The notes under the pieces are model-generated. The model made no database searches. It was not told where the DNA came from and saw only the letters and a program-made list of their open reading frames with translations. A program made the translations under genes and the position numbers. Below, in pieces: positions 1 to 7,127 of a stretch of 21,754 nucleotides of DNA; within the stretch, counting starts at the first letter, position 1; the number at the start of each line of letters is the position of its first letter. The DNA is from an uncultured bacterium (GTDB taxonomy: Bacteria > Actinomycetota > Coriobacteriia > Coriobacteriales > Coriobacteriaceae): positions 1 to 21,754 of the forward strand of contig CAJMRD010000037.1 of NCBI GenBank assembly GCA_905215725.1, read 5' to 3'.

Positions 1-647
1 TGCTGGCGGGGGAGACCCTCGCCTTTGCCTCGGACGCCGGCATGCCGAGCGTGTCCGATCCCGGCCAGGCGCTGGTCGAGGCGGCACGTGAGGCCGATGT
101 GCCCGTCGAAGTTATTCCCGGGCCCTCCGCTTGCGTCACGGCGCTCGTTTCGTCCGGCATTCCCTGTGAGCATTTTTTCTTTGAGGGCTTTTTGGGCCGA
201 AAGCACGGCGACCGCGTGCGTCGTTTGCAGCGCCTTGCCGTGGTTCCCGGCGCACTCATCTTCTACGAGTCTCCACATCGCATCGTGGCGACGCTCGAGG
301 CCGTGGCGGAGGTCTTTCCCCAGCGTGAGGTTGCCGTCTGCCGCGAACTCACCAAGCTGCACGAGGAGGTCTTGCGCGGGCCCGCTGCCCAGCTTGCCGA
401 GGAGCTGCGTGCTCGCGGCGAGGTAAAGGGCGAGATTGCGCTGGTCATCGCACCGCCGAGCGAGGATGAGGAGGCCGGTATCGTGCCGGTTGGCGCCGCG
501 GCAGCGGATCCCGACGAGGCCCTGCGCGAGGATATCCGCGCCGCGCTCGAGGAGGGGGAGCCCGCCTCTGCGGTGGCCAAGCGCCTGTCTCAGAAGTATT
601 CGCGCCGCAAGCGCGATGTCTATGCCATGGTGCTCAATATGCAATAG
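1..647 (+). CDS. rsmI: 16S rRNA (cytidine-1402 2'-O) methyltransferase, 5' end missing
   Basis: This is the C-terminal 214 codons of RsmI, which 2'-O-methylates C1402 of 16S rRNA with S-adenosylmethionine and tunes decoding at the P site. The reading frame is open from base 3 and the true start lies upstream of the window. The family motifs are clear: SDAGMPSVSDPG near the start, then PGPSA, the FFFEGFLGRK segment, YESPHRI, and CRELTKLHEE. These belong to the tetrapyrrole-methylase fold. After about residue 155 of the visible part comes an acidic linker and a short basic C-terminal helix ending in KYSRRKRDVYAMVLNMQ, which is common in this family. The stop is TAG at 645-647. metG follows 69 bases downstream in the same direction, so the two may be co-transcribed. 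Confidence 0.95.
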   Translation, partial: LAGETLAFASDAGMPSVSDPGQALVEAAREADVPVEVIPGPSACVTALVSSGIPCEHFFFEGFLGRKHGDRVRRLQRLAVVPGALIFYESPHRIVATLEAVAEVFPQREVAVCRELTKLHEEVLRGPAAQLAEELRARGEVKGEIALVIAPPSEDEEAGIVPVGAAAADPDEALREDIRAALEEGEPASAVAKRLSQKYSRRKRDVYAMVLNMQ

Positions 648-716
648 ATGGAGGATATCCAGCCCTTGCGCTAGAATCATCCCCTGTATGCAACGTTTTT
701 CTGGAGGACAAACCCC

Positions 717-2318
717 ATGGATCAAAGCAAGCCTTCGTTCTTTATCACGACGCCCATCTACTACGTCAACGCCGATCCGCACCTGGGCACGGCTTATTCC
801 ACCATCATCGCCGACGTTCAGGCCCGTTATCGTCGCTCCGCCGGCTATAACGTCAAGTTCCTGACCGGCATGGACGAGCACGGCGAGAAGGTCGCCGAGG
901 CCGCAGCCAAGCACAACATGACGCCGCAGGAGTGGACCGACAGCCAGGCTCCGCACTTCAAGGAGCTTTGGAGCAAGCTCGAGATCTCCAACGACGACTT
1001 CATCCGCACCACCGAGCCGCGCCAGCATCATGCCGTGCAGTACCTGTGGGAGCGCATGAAGGAGTCCGGCTACCTGTATAAGGGCAGCTACGACGGTTGG
1101 TATTGCGTGCCTGACGAGACCTACTTCACCGATACGCAGGTCCAGAAGGGCGACGAGGAGTACGGCAGCGTCGGCCAGCACCTGTGCCCCGACTGCCACC
1201 GTCCGCTTGAGCGCGTGCAGGAGGAGTCCTACTTCTTTAAGCTTTCCGCCTTCCAGGACAAGCTGCTCAAGCTCTATGACGAGCACCCCGACTTTGTCGA
1301 GCCTGCGTTCCGTATGAATGAGGTACGCAGCTTTGTCGAGGGCGGCCTTAATGACCTTTCCGTGAGCCGTACGAGCTTTGACTGGGGCATCCAGGTCCCG
1401 TTTGACGAGGGTCACGTGACCTACGTGTGGTTCGATGCGCTGCTCAACTATATGACGGCCGTCGGCTACGGTGTCGACACCGACGAGGCGCGTGCCGAGC
1501 TGGCCTATCGCTGGCCCGCGCAGTTCCACATCGTGGGTAAGGACATCATCCGCTTCCACTGCGTCATTTGGCCCGCCATGCTCATGGCCATCGGCGAGGC
1601 CCTGCCCGAGCACGTCTTTGCCCACGGCTTCCTGACCGTGCGCAATGCCGAGACTGGCAAGGCCGAGAAGATGTCCAAGAGCCGCGGCAACGCCATCGCT
1701 CCGCAGGACGTTATCGACATGCTGGGCGTCGAGGGCTATCGCTACTACTTCATGACCGACGTCGTCCCCGGTACCGACGGCGCCATCAGCTTCGATCGCA
1801 TGGAGCAGGTCTACAACGCCGACCTGGCCAACAGCTGGGGCAACCTCATCTCGCGTTCGCTCAACATGAGCGCAAAGTACTTTGATGGTTGCGCGCCCGC
1901 CAAGCCCGCGTCGTTCGATGCGTTCGACAACCCGCTGGCAAAGATCGCCGATGGTCTGGTCGAGCGCTACATGGCCAAGATGGACGTGCTCGATTACGGC
2001 GGAGCCAAGGACGAGGTCATGGAGCTCATCCACGCCGCCAACCACTACATCGAGGACTCCGAGCCCTGGGCACTTGCCAAGGACGAGGCCAAGGCTGACG
2101 AGCTGGCGTTTGTGATCTACAACCTGCTCGAGGCCATCCGCATTGCCGCTCACCTGCTGATGCCGCTCATGCCCCAGACTTCTGCCGAGGCCCTGCGTCG
2201 CCTGTCCTGCGAGGAAGAGGCCGCGAGCGACGACCTCAAGGGCATTTGTACTTGGGGCCTGCTTGCCGGCGGTCAGCCCGTCGAGAAGGGCGATCCGCTG
2301 TTCCCGCGTCTGGCGTAG
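717..2318 (+). CDS. metG: Methionyl-tRNA synthetase
   Basis: Class Ia aminoacyl-tRNA synthetase that charges tRNA-Met with methionine using ATP in the cytoplasm. The 533-aa protein has the HIGH-type motif as HLGT at residues 22-26 (after YYVNADP) and the KMSKS loop near residue 320 (EKMSKSRGN). A zinc-knuckle region has C130-V-P-D133 and C157-P-D-C160, so one of the usual four cysteines is Asp. The anticodon-binding helical domain follows, with the NLISR and EPWAL segments. The C-terminal EMAP-like tRNA-binding domain of the longer (about 660-aa) forms is absent, which is normal for many MetG proteins. The start ATG has GGAGG at 703-707, 9 bases upstream. A TAGAAT at 672-677 could be a -10, but I see no convincing -35. 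A strong terminator follows at 2361-2396. Confidence 0.97.
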   Translation: MDQSKPSFFITTPIYYVNADPHLGTAYSTIIADVQARYRRSAGYNVKFLTGMDEHGEKVAEAAAKHNMTPQEWTDSQAPHFKELWSKLEISNDDFIRTTEPRQHHAVQYLWERMKESGYLYKGSYDGWYCVPDETYFTDTQVQKGDEEYGSVGQHLCPDCHRPLERVQEESYFFKLSAFQDKLLKLYDEHPDFVEPAFRMNEVRSFVEGGLNDLSVSRTSFDWGIQVPFDEGHVTYVWFDALLNYMTAVGYGVDTDEARAELAYRWPAQFHIVGKDIIRFHCVIWPAMLMAIGEALPEHVFAHGFLTVRNAETGKAEKMSKSRGNAIAPQDVIDMLGVEGYRYYFMTDVVPGTDGAISFDRMEQVYNADLANSWGNLISRSLNMSAKYFDGCAPAKPASFDAFDNPLAKIADGLVERYMAKMDVLDYGGAKDEVMELIHAANHYIEDSEPWALAKDEAKADELAFVIYNLLEAIRIAAHLLMPLMPQTSAEALRRLSCEEEAASDDLKGICTWGLLAGGQPVEKGDPLFPRLA

Positions 2319-2360
2319 AGACCGCGCGAGCGCCATATCGGCAATTTGCTGTTTAGCTGT

Positions 2361-2396
2361 AAGGGCATGGCCGCAACGGTCCATGCCCTTTTGTTT
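2361..2396 (+). terminator. Intrinsic terminator after metG
   Basis: A 10-bp perfect stem, AAGGGCATGG at 2361-2370 with CCATGCCCTT at 2381-2390, has a small inner CCG/CGG helix around a CAA loop. It runs into TTTTGTTT. It lies 43 bases past the metG stop and ends that transcript before rsmA. Confidence 0.85.
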
Positions 2397-2428
2397 CAAG
2401 ACGCCGCCACCATGCTAAGGAGGCAACC

Positions 2429-3289
2429 ATGACAACTTCGCCTTTGGCAAACCCCACGGCCACCAGGGAGCTGCTAGAGGAGTTTGGCCTTGCGACCAAG
2501 CATCGCCTGGGCCAGAACTTCCTGATCGACAACCATGTGATTGAGCGCATCTGCGAGCTTGCCGAGCTCACGGGCGATGAGCGCGTGCTCGAGGTTGGCC
2601 CGGGCGTTGGTACGCTCACGCTTGCGCTGCTGCAGGAGGCGGCGTGCGTCACGTCGATCGAGGCCGACCCCGAGCTCGAGCCGGTGCTCGACGCCCACGC
2701 CGCCGACTATGCCAACTTCCGCTTTATCATGGGCGACGCGCTCAAGGTGACGCCGGAGCAGATTGAGCAGGCTGCGGGCGGTGAGCCGACGGTGTTTGTC
2801 GCGAACCTGCCCTATAACGTGGCGGCGACGATCATCCTGCAGTTCTTCCAGACGATGCCGGCGCTCAAGCGCGCCGTCGTCATGGTGCAGAAGGAGGTTG
2901 CCGATCGCATTGCCGCAGTGCCGGGTAACAAGACCTATGGCGGCTATACGGCAAAGCTCGGCCTGTATGCGCAGGTGACGGGTCGCTTTGAGGTGCCGCC
3001 GCGCTGCTTTATGCCGGCGCCGCACGTGGACTCGGCCGTCGTGCGTATCGACCGTGTTGACGGCGTGGTGCCCGAAGGACTCGATCGCGAATTTGTGGCC
3101 CGCGTGATTGATGCTGCATTTGCTCAGCGTCGCAAGACCATCCGCAATTCCATGAGCGCCAACGGCTTTGCCAAGGACGTGCTCGATGCCGCCTTTGAGG
3201 CTTGCGGTATCGCACCCACCACGCGCGCCGAGACGCTTGATGTTGCCGACTTTGTCCGCCTGGCCCAGGAGCTAATCCATGATGCCTAA
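2429..3289 (+). CDS. rsmA: 16S rRNA dimethyladenosine transferase (KsgA)
   Basis: RsmA/KsgA dimethylates A1518 and A1519 in the 3' terminal helix of 16S rRNA late in small-subunit assembly. The 286-aa protein has the KHRLGQNFLID start of the family at residues 24-34 and the SAM-binding motif LEVGPGVGTLT at about 54-64. An acidic ribose-binding residue lies in IEADPEL, and the catalytic N6-adenine motif NLPYN is at about residue 126. The C-terminal helical domain ends with the AFAQRRKTIRNSM segment. The ATG has AAGGAGG at 2416-2422. The last 11 bases overlap the start of the next gene, so the two are translationally coupled. Length is typical. The usual bacterial order is metG, tatD, rsmA; here rsmA comes first. 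Confidence 0.97.
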   Translation: MTTSPLANPTATRELLEEFGLATKHRLGQNFLIDNHVIERICELAELTGDERVLEVGPGVGTLTLALLQEAACVTSIEADPELEPVLDAHAADYANFRFIMGDALKVTPEQIEQAAGGEPTVFVANLPYNVAATIILQFFQTMPALKRAVVMVQKEVADRIAAVPGNKTYGGYTAKLGLYAQVTGRFEVPPRCFMPAPHVDSAVVRIDRVDGVVPEGLDREFVARVIDAAFAQRRKTIRNSMSANGFAKDVLDAAFEACGIAPTTRAETLDVADFVRLAQELIHDA

Positions 3290-4196
3290 TGCCGCACGCG
3301 TGACGTTTACCAAGAAAAAGAAGACGGTCGCCTGCCCCGTGCCCTTGGCACCGCTTGCCGACACGCATGCGCATCTGCTTTCGTTTTGGGGCAAAGATGT
3401 GCCCGAGACGCTCGGGCGCGCCAAAGCCGCGGGCGTCGACCTGTTGGTGACGATGTTCGACCCCATCGCTGACAAACGCAGCGTGACGGATTATAGCGAC
3501 TGGCTCGTGCGCGAAATTCTGCCGATGCAGGATATCCCGCAGATCAAGTATCTTGCCGGCGTGCATCCGTATGGCGCGCCGGACTATACCGACGACGTTC
3601 ACGCACAGGTCGTTGCCGCACTCGATGACCCCTTATGCGCCGGTATTGGCGAAATCGGCCTGGACTACCACATGGACTATGACGACGATATCGCGCCGGC
3701 ACCCCATAACGTGCAGATTGACTGTATGGCGCGCCAGCTCGAGCTTGCCGTGTGCCGTAACGTGCCGGTGGAGCTGCATCTGCGTCACGAGGACACGGAC
3801 CAGGAGCGTACCTCGCACGTGGACGCCTACAACGTGCTTCGTGAGGTGGGCGTGCCCCAGGCCGGTTGTGTGCTGCACTGTTTTGGCGAGGACCGCGCCA
3901 CGATGGAGCGCTTTGTTGAGCTGGGCTGCTATATCGCCTATGGCGGCGCGGCCACCTTCAAGCGTAACGACGCTGTGCGCGAGGCGTTTGCGACGACCCC
4001 GCTCGATCGCATTTTGTTCGAGACGGATTGCCCGTATATGGCGCCGGAGCCGATTCGTGGTCTTGAGTGCGAGCCGGCAATGATCTCAATTACGGCAAAC
4101 GCGCTGGTTAACGACCGTGTCGATCGCACAGGTGAGGACGCCGAAACAATCGCGCAAGCCGCTTGGGAAAATGCCTGCAAACTTTTTCAAAAATAG
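3279..4196 (+). CDS. tatD: TatD-family metal-dependent hydrolase (putative DNase)
   Basis: A 305-aa TIM-barrel hydrolase of the TatD family. Members are metal-dependent 3'-5' exonucleases or related phosphoesterases in the cytoplasm. Likely metal ligands are visible: H30 and H32 in DTHAHL, E125 in GEIGLDYH, a His in ELHLRH (167 or 170), H200 in VLHCFG, and D250 in FETDCPYMAP. The last is the family signature. The substrate cannot be read from the sequence. The protein has a basic N-terminal extension of about 20 residues before the barrel and is longer than the usual 255-265 aa, with extra residues around 60-85. The gene starts inside the end of rsmA with AGGAG 7 bases upstream of the ATG. 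A second in-frame ATG follows directly and cannot be excluded. Confidence 0.85.
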   Translation: MMPNAARVTFTKKKKTVACPVPLAPLADTHAHLLSFWGKDVPETLGRAKAAGVDLLVTMFDPIADKRSVTDYSDWLVREILPMQDIPQIKYLAGVHPYGAPDYTDDVHAQVVAALDDPLCAGIGEIGLDYHMDYDDDIAPAPHNVQIDCMARQLELAVCRNVPVELHLRHEDTDQERTSHVDAYNVLREVGVPQAGCVLHCFGEDRATMERFVELGCYIAYGGAATFKRNDAVREAFATTPLDRILFETDCPYMAPEPIRGLECEPAMISITANALVNDRVDRTGEDAETIAQAAWENACKLFQK

Positions 4197-4199
4197 TTC

Positions 4200-4228
4200 T
4201 TGCGTTCGTGGTGGCGCTCCGTTATTCT
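4200..4228 (+). promoter_or_regulatory. Promoter of tRNA-Leu
   Basis: TTGCGT at 4200-4205 and TATTCT at 4223-4228 are separated by 17 bases. The expected start of transcription falls a few bases before the mature 5' end of the tRNA at 4240. The -35 begins just past the stop codon of the TatD gene. Confidence 0.6.
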
Positions 4229-4239
4229 AATTCCTGCAC

Positions 4240-4326
4240 GCGGGCGTGGCGGAATTGGCAGACGCGTACGGTTCAGGTCCGTATGGGGGCAACCCCATGA
4301 AGGTTCAAGTCCTTTCGCCCGCACCA
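4240..4326 (+). tRNA. tRNA-Leu (anticodon CAG)
   Basis: Class II tRNA reading CUG. The acceptor stem is GCGGGCG (4240-4246) with CGCCCGC (4316-4322), followed by discriminator A and an encoded CCA. The anticodon stem is TACGG/CCGTA around loop TTCAGGT, giving anticodon CAG at 4274-4276. A long variable arm (TGGGGGCAACCCCA) is present as expected for Leu. The T-arm loop is TTCAAGT. Confidence 0.95.
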
Positions 4327-4336
4327 TTAAATGAAA

Positions 4337-4363
4337 GAGCTCCCAGCAATGGGGGCTTTTTTG
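4337..4363 (+). terminator. Intrinsic terminator after tRNA-Leu
   Basis: Stem AGCTCCC (4338-4344) pairs with GGGGGCT (4351-4357) with one U-G wobble, followed by six T. It is nearly the same sequence as the terminator after tRNA-Arg at 9127-9155. Confidence 0.85.
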
Positions 4364-4425
4364 TTATGCACGATCTACTTGGACGGGTATCCTAATGCCA
4401 ACGTGTGCCTATCAGAGGAGAGACC

Positions 4426-5364
4426 ATGCTGTTTTCCGGTATCATCGCCGCCCTTACCAGCCTTTTGATTCCCATCATCATCCTGTTGCTGCTGCTTCCC
4501 AGCGCCTGCTATGTCGTTGAACAGCAGCATGCCGTGATCATCGAGCGTCTGGGCAAGTTTAACCGCATCGTCAACGCGGGCTTCCACATGAAGGTGCCCG
4601 TGATCGACCGCAAGGCCGCCACGGTGAGTCTGCGCACCATGAAAAACGGTTTTGGCATCGACGTTAAGACCCAGGACAACGTGACCATCGGCCTTGAGGT
4701 CTCTGCTCAGTACCACGTGAGCTATGACATGGGCGCCGGCCCGGCAGATTCGGGTATCTACAAGAGCTACTACATGCTGCAGGAGCCCGTCGACCAGATG
4801 CGCGATTTTATCACCGATGCCCTGCGCTCTTCGATTCCCGTCTACACACTCGATGAGGTCTTTGCCAAGAAGGATGACATCGCCAAGGATGTCAACGCTA
4901 CCGTTTCCGAGCAGATGGCCGCCTACGGCTTCACCCTCGTGTCGACGCTCATCACCAAAATCGCACTGCCGACCGAGGTCGAGAACTCCATGAACGACAT
5001 CAACGCCGCCCAGCGCAAGCGCGCTGCGGCACAGGAGCTCGCTGAGGCAGACCGCATCAAGCGCGTCACCGAGGCGACCGCCGAGGCCGAGGCTATGGAA
5101 AAGGCGGGCGAGGGCATCGCCAACCAGCGCAAGGCCATCGCGCTGGGTATCAAAGATTCGCTCGAGATCATCCAGGAGACGGGTGTCGGCAATGACGAGG
5201 CCAACCAACTGTTCATGTTTACGCAGTGGTCCGAGATGATGACGGAGTTCGCTCGCACGGGTAAAACCTCGACGGTCGTGCTGCCGAGCGACTTCTCGCA
5301 GTCGGCCTCTATGTTCGAGCAGATGCTGACCGCCGGCAAAGTTCAAAACGATTCGAAGGAGTAG
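4426..5364 (+). CDS. SPFH/Band 7 (stomatin-prohibitin family) membrane protein
   Basis: A 312-aa protein with one N-terminal hydrophobic segment (about residues 4-27) followed directly by an SPFH domain, starting with the family-typical VVEQQHAVIIERLGKF at about 30-45. A charged helical region rich in Ala, Glu and Arg (about 185-245) is expected to form a coiled coil for oligomer formation. Proteins of this family make large rings on the inner face of the membrane and help organise membrane domains or control proteases. The exact role here is unknown. I chose the ATG with GAGGAG at 4415-4420, not the in-frame GTG 21 bases upstream, which has no good ribosome site. No NfeD partner gene lies beside it. 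rlmH starts 7 bases after its stop. Confidence 0.88.
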   Translation: MLFSGIIAALTSLLIPIIILLLLLPSACYVVEQQHAVIIERLGKFNRIVNAGFHMKVPVIDRKAATVSLRTMKNGFGIDVKTQDNVTIGLEVSAQYHVSYDMGAGPADSGIYKSYYMLQEPVDQMRDFITDALRSSIPVYTLDEVFAKKDDIAKDVNATVSEQMAAYGFTLVSTLITKIALPTEVENSMNDINAAQRKRAAAQELAEADRIKRVTEATAEAEAMEKAGEGIANQRKAIALGIKDSLEIIQETGVGNDEANQLFMFTQWSEMMTEFARTGKTSTVVLPSDFSQSASMFEQMLTAGKVQNDSKE

Positions 5365-5370
5365 ACGCGC

Positions 5371-5841
5371 GTGAAATACACCGTCGTTTGCGTCGGTAAG
5401 CTCAAGGAGCGCTTTTGGAAGGACGCGTGCGCTGAGTACACCAAGCGCCTAGGTGCCTATGCCAAGGTTGATATCCGCGAGGTGGCCGATATCGACCCGG
5501 CTAAGGCGGGCGGCGTGGATGCCGCGCGCGACAAGGAGGGGGCGGCGATTCTTGCTGCCCTGCCGTCTCGAGCGCATGTGATCCTGCTGGCCATTGAGGG
5601 CAAGGAGCGTTCGAGTGAGGAGCTCTCGGCGCGGCTCGACGATCTTATGCTGCGAGGCAGCAGCGACATCGCCTTTGTGATTGGCGGATCGGACGGCGTG
5701 AGCGATGACGTGCGCGCACGAGCCGACGAGATGCTCAGCTTTGGACGCATTACCTTGCCGCATAACCTGGCGCGTGTGGTGCTGCTAGAGCAGATTTACC
5801 GTGCCTGCAAGATCAGCCGTGGCGAGCCGTATCACAAATAG
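5371..5841 (+). CDS. rlmH: 23S rRNA pseudouridine-1915 N3-methyltransferase
   Basis: RlmH is a small SPOUT-class methyltransferase that acts on pseudouridine 1915 in helix 69 of 23S rRNA on assembled 70S ribosomes. The 156-aa protein matches the usual length of about 155-160. It begins with KYTVVCVGKLKE, has FVIGGSDGVSDDVRARAD at about 108-125 (the trefoil-knot SAM site), and ends with the family-typical ISRGEPYHK. The start is GTG at 5371. Its ribosome site GAAGGAG (5355-5361) spans into the stop codon region of the SPFH gene, so the two are probably translated from one mRNA. Confidence 0.95.
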   Translation: MKYTVVCVGKLKERFWKDACAEYTKRLGAYAKVDIREVADIDPAKAGGVDAARDKEGAAILAALPSRAHVILLAIEGKERSSEELSARLDDLMLRGSSDIAFVIGGSDGVSDDVRARADEMLSFGRITLPHNLARVVLLEQIYRACKISRGEPYHK

Positions 5842-5914
5842 GTCGGCAATACGAAACAATGGCGTGGGACAATACCTTTCGTTTTGAGGAATGTGTCTGA
5901 AAGGACTATGAGAT

Positions 5915-6685
5915 ATGAAGATTGGATTTGTCGGTTTTGGCAATATGGCGAGCGCTATGGCCGATGGCTGGATCGCTGCCGGTGTAGCTGCGAGCGACAT
6001 GTGCGCCTGCGCGGGTCGCTACGACGCACTGGTTGAGCGCTGCGAGGCGCGCGGCATGGTCGCCTGCCACGATGCCGCCGAGGTTGTCGCCGCATCCGAT
6101 ATCGTGGTCGCTGCGGTCAAACCGTACATGATCGAGAAGGTATTCGCCCCGCTCAAGGATGCTCTTGCCAAAAAGGTCGTTCTGTCGGTTGCCTGGACCT
6201 GGGACAGTGCCAAGTGGGAGCAGGTCCTGCCGGGCGTCGCGCATATCTCGACGGTGCCCAACACACCGGTTTCGGTGGGCGAGGGCGTCATCGCTTGCGA
6301 GAAGGCTTCCACGCTTAGTGATGAGCAGAGCGCAGTGGTGCTTGATCTGCTTGGCAAACTCGGTGCGGTGGTCGAGCTCGATACGAGTCTGCTGTTTGTG
6401 GGCGGCACGGTGGGTGGTTGCGCTCCGGCATTTGTCGCCATGGCAATCGAGGCCCTGGGCGATGCGGCGGTCAAGCATGGTATCCCGCGTGCCGATGCCT
6501 ATCGCATTGTGAGCCAGATGGTGCTGGGTACGGCAAAGCTGCAGCTTTCAACTGGTCAGCATCCTGCGGCGATGAAGGATGCCGTATGCTCGCCCGGTGG
6601 CGCCACCATCAAGGGCGTCGTTGCGCTCGAGGACGCCGGCATGCGCAGTGCCCTGGTCAAGGCAATCGACGCAACTCTCCAGTAA
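5915..6685 (+). CDS. proC: Pyrroline-5-carboxylate reductase
   Basis: ProC reduces 1-pyrroline-5-carboxylate to L-proline with NAD(P)H, the last step of proline synthesis. The 256-aa protein has a Rossmann start KIGFVGFGNMASAM. AAVKPYMIEKV lies at the end of the nucleotide domain, followed by the VPNTPVSVGEGV segment. The C-terminal dimer domain includes GTVGGCAPAFVAMAIEALGDA and the signature CSPGGATIKGVVALEDAGMR. Length is a little below the usual 265-275 aa but no motif is lost. The ATG has AAGGA at 5901-5905. It stands 73 bases past rlmH and could be read from the same transcript. An odd palindromic element follows its stop. Confidence 0.95.
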   Translation: MKIGFVGFGNMASAMADGWIAAGVAASDMCACAGRYDALVERCEARGMVACHDAAEVVAASDIVVAAVKPYMIEKVFAPLKDALAKKVVLSVAWTWDSAKWEQVLPGVAHISTVPNTPVSVGEGVIACEKASTLSDEQSAVVLDLLGKLGAVVELDTSLLFVGGTVGGCAPAFVAMAIEALGDAAVKHGIPRADAYRIVSQMVLGTAKLQLSTGQHPAAMKDAVCSPGGATIKGVVALEDAGMRSALVKAIDATLQ

Positions 6686-6697
6686 AACCTTCCATTT

Positions 6698-6832
6698 AGG
6701 GACAGGTTTATTTTGGCAGGTTTTTCCTGCGGTTTTGTCGTATATGCGAAAAGCGCCCCGCAACCGGATCGTTACCGGTTGCGGGGCGCTTGCATTTGCC
6801 CAGATAAAACCGACCAAAATAAACCTGTCCCT
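6698..6832 (+). repeat. Palindromic MITE/REP-like element with nested hairpin
   Basis: Perfect 19-bp inverted arms, AGGGACAGGTTTATTTTGG (6698-6716) and its reverse complement (6814-6832), bound a 135-bp unit. The pairing continues inward imperfectly to about 32 bases with four mismatches. In the centre lies a perfect 17-bp stem (6751-6767 with 6775-6791) with a 7-base loop. The centre could end proC transcription, but no clean T run follows on the plus strand. No open reading frame is inside. The right arm ends 10 bases from the stop codon of the minus-strand small membrane protein. GGGACAG-GTTTATT motifs recall the repeat families that accompany REP-type transposases, but no transposase is in the window. 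Confidence 0.65.
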
Positions 6833-6842
6833 TTTTGGCAGG

Positions 6843-7016
6843 TTAGTCCCAGAAGCTGTCTTCCTCATCCTCGGACTTGGGCCCGCGGTCGACGTACATC
6901 TTATGGGTGCGCTTCTCCATTACAAAGGCAAGAATCGCAAATAACAGGATGCCGCCGGCGAAAAGGATGGCAAAACCGGTGCGGGTGCCAAACAAAAAGG
7001 AAAAAACTGCGTCCAT
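6843..7016 (-). CDS. Small single-pass membrane protein, 57 aa
   Basis: This is a short minus-strand gene that is easy to miss. It starts at ATG 7014-7016 and stops at TAA (6843-6845). It codes for a 57-aa protein with one strongly hydrophobic stretch at about residues 14-33 (GFAILFAGGILLFAILAFVM). A basic patch follows (EKRTHKMY, 34-41), then an acidic tail SEDEEDSFWD. By the positive-inside rule the tail would be cytoplasmic. GAAGG lies 8 bases upstream of the ATG on the minus strand, which supports translation. Upstream is the region shared with serS, which has a palindromic -10. I do not recognise a family. It could be a subunit or regulator of a membrane complex, but nothing here shows which. 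Confidence 0.65.
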   Translation of the reverse strand: MDAVFSFLFGTRTGFAILFAGGILLFAILAFVMEKRTHKMYVDRGPKSEDEEDSFWD

Positions 7017-7035
7017 TGGGTGCCTTCTTGCGTAG

Positions 7036-7097
7036 TTGAGTTGGGTCGTAAACGCTCATAAGTATATACTTGCCCATACATGTACAAGGTTGCAACC
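7036..7097. promoter_or_regulatory. Divergent promoter region of the 57-aa gene and serS, with palindromic -10
   Basis: For serS, TTGGGT (7041-7046) and TATACT (7065-7070) are 18 bases apart, leaving a leader of about 50 bases. The -10 lies in a 12-bp palindrome AAGTATATACTT (7060-7071), so the minus strand also reads TATACT at 7066-7061, with TTGTAC (7087-7082) as a possible -35 at a short 15-base spacing. A second palindrome, GGTTGCAACC, is at 7088-7097. I see no T-box features in the short serS leader. Confidence 0.45.
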
Positions 7098-7127
7098 TAA
7101 ATGGAATGTATATCGCCGGAGGATCTA

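Noticed and set aside
7071..7127. T-box riboswitch before serS
   Set aside because: The leader is only about 50 bases, with no conserved T-box antiterminator sequence and no terminator before the start.
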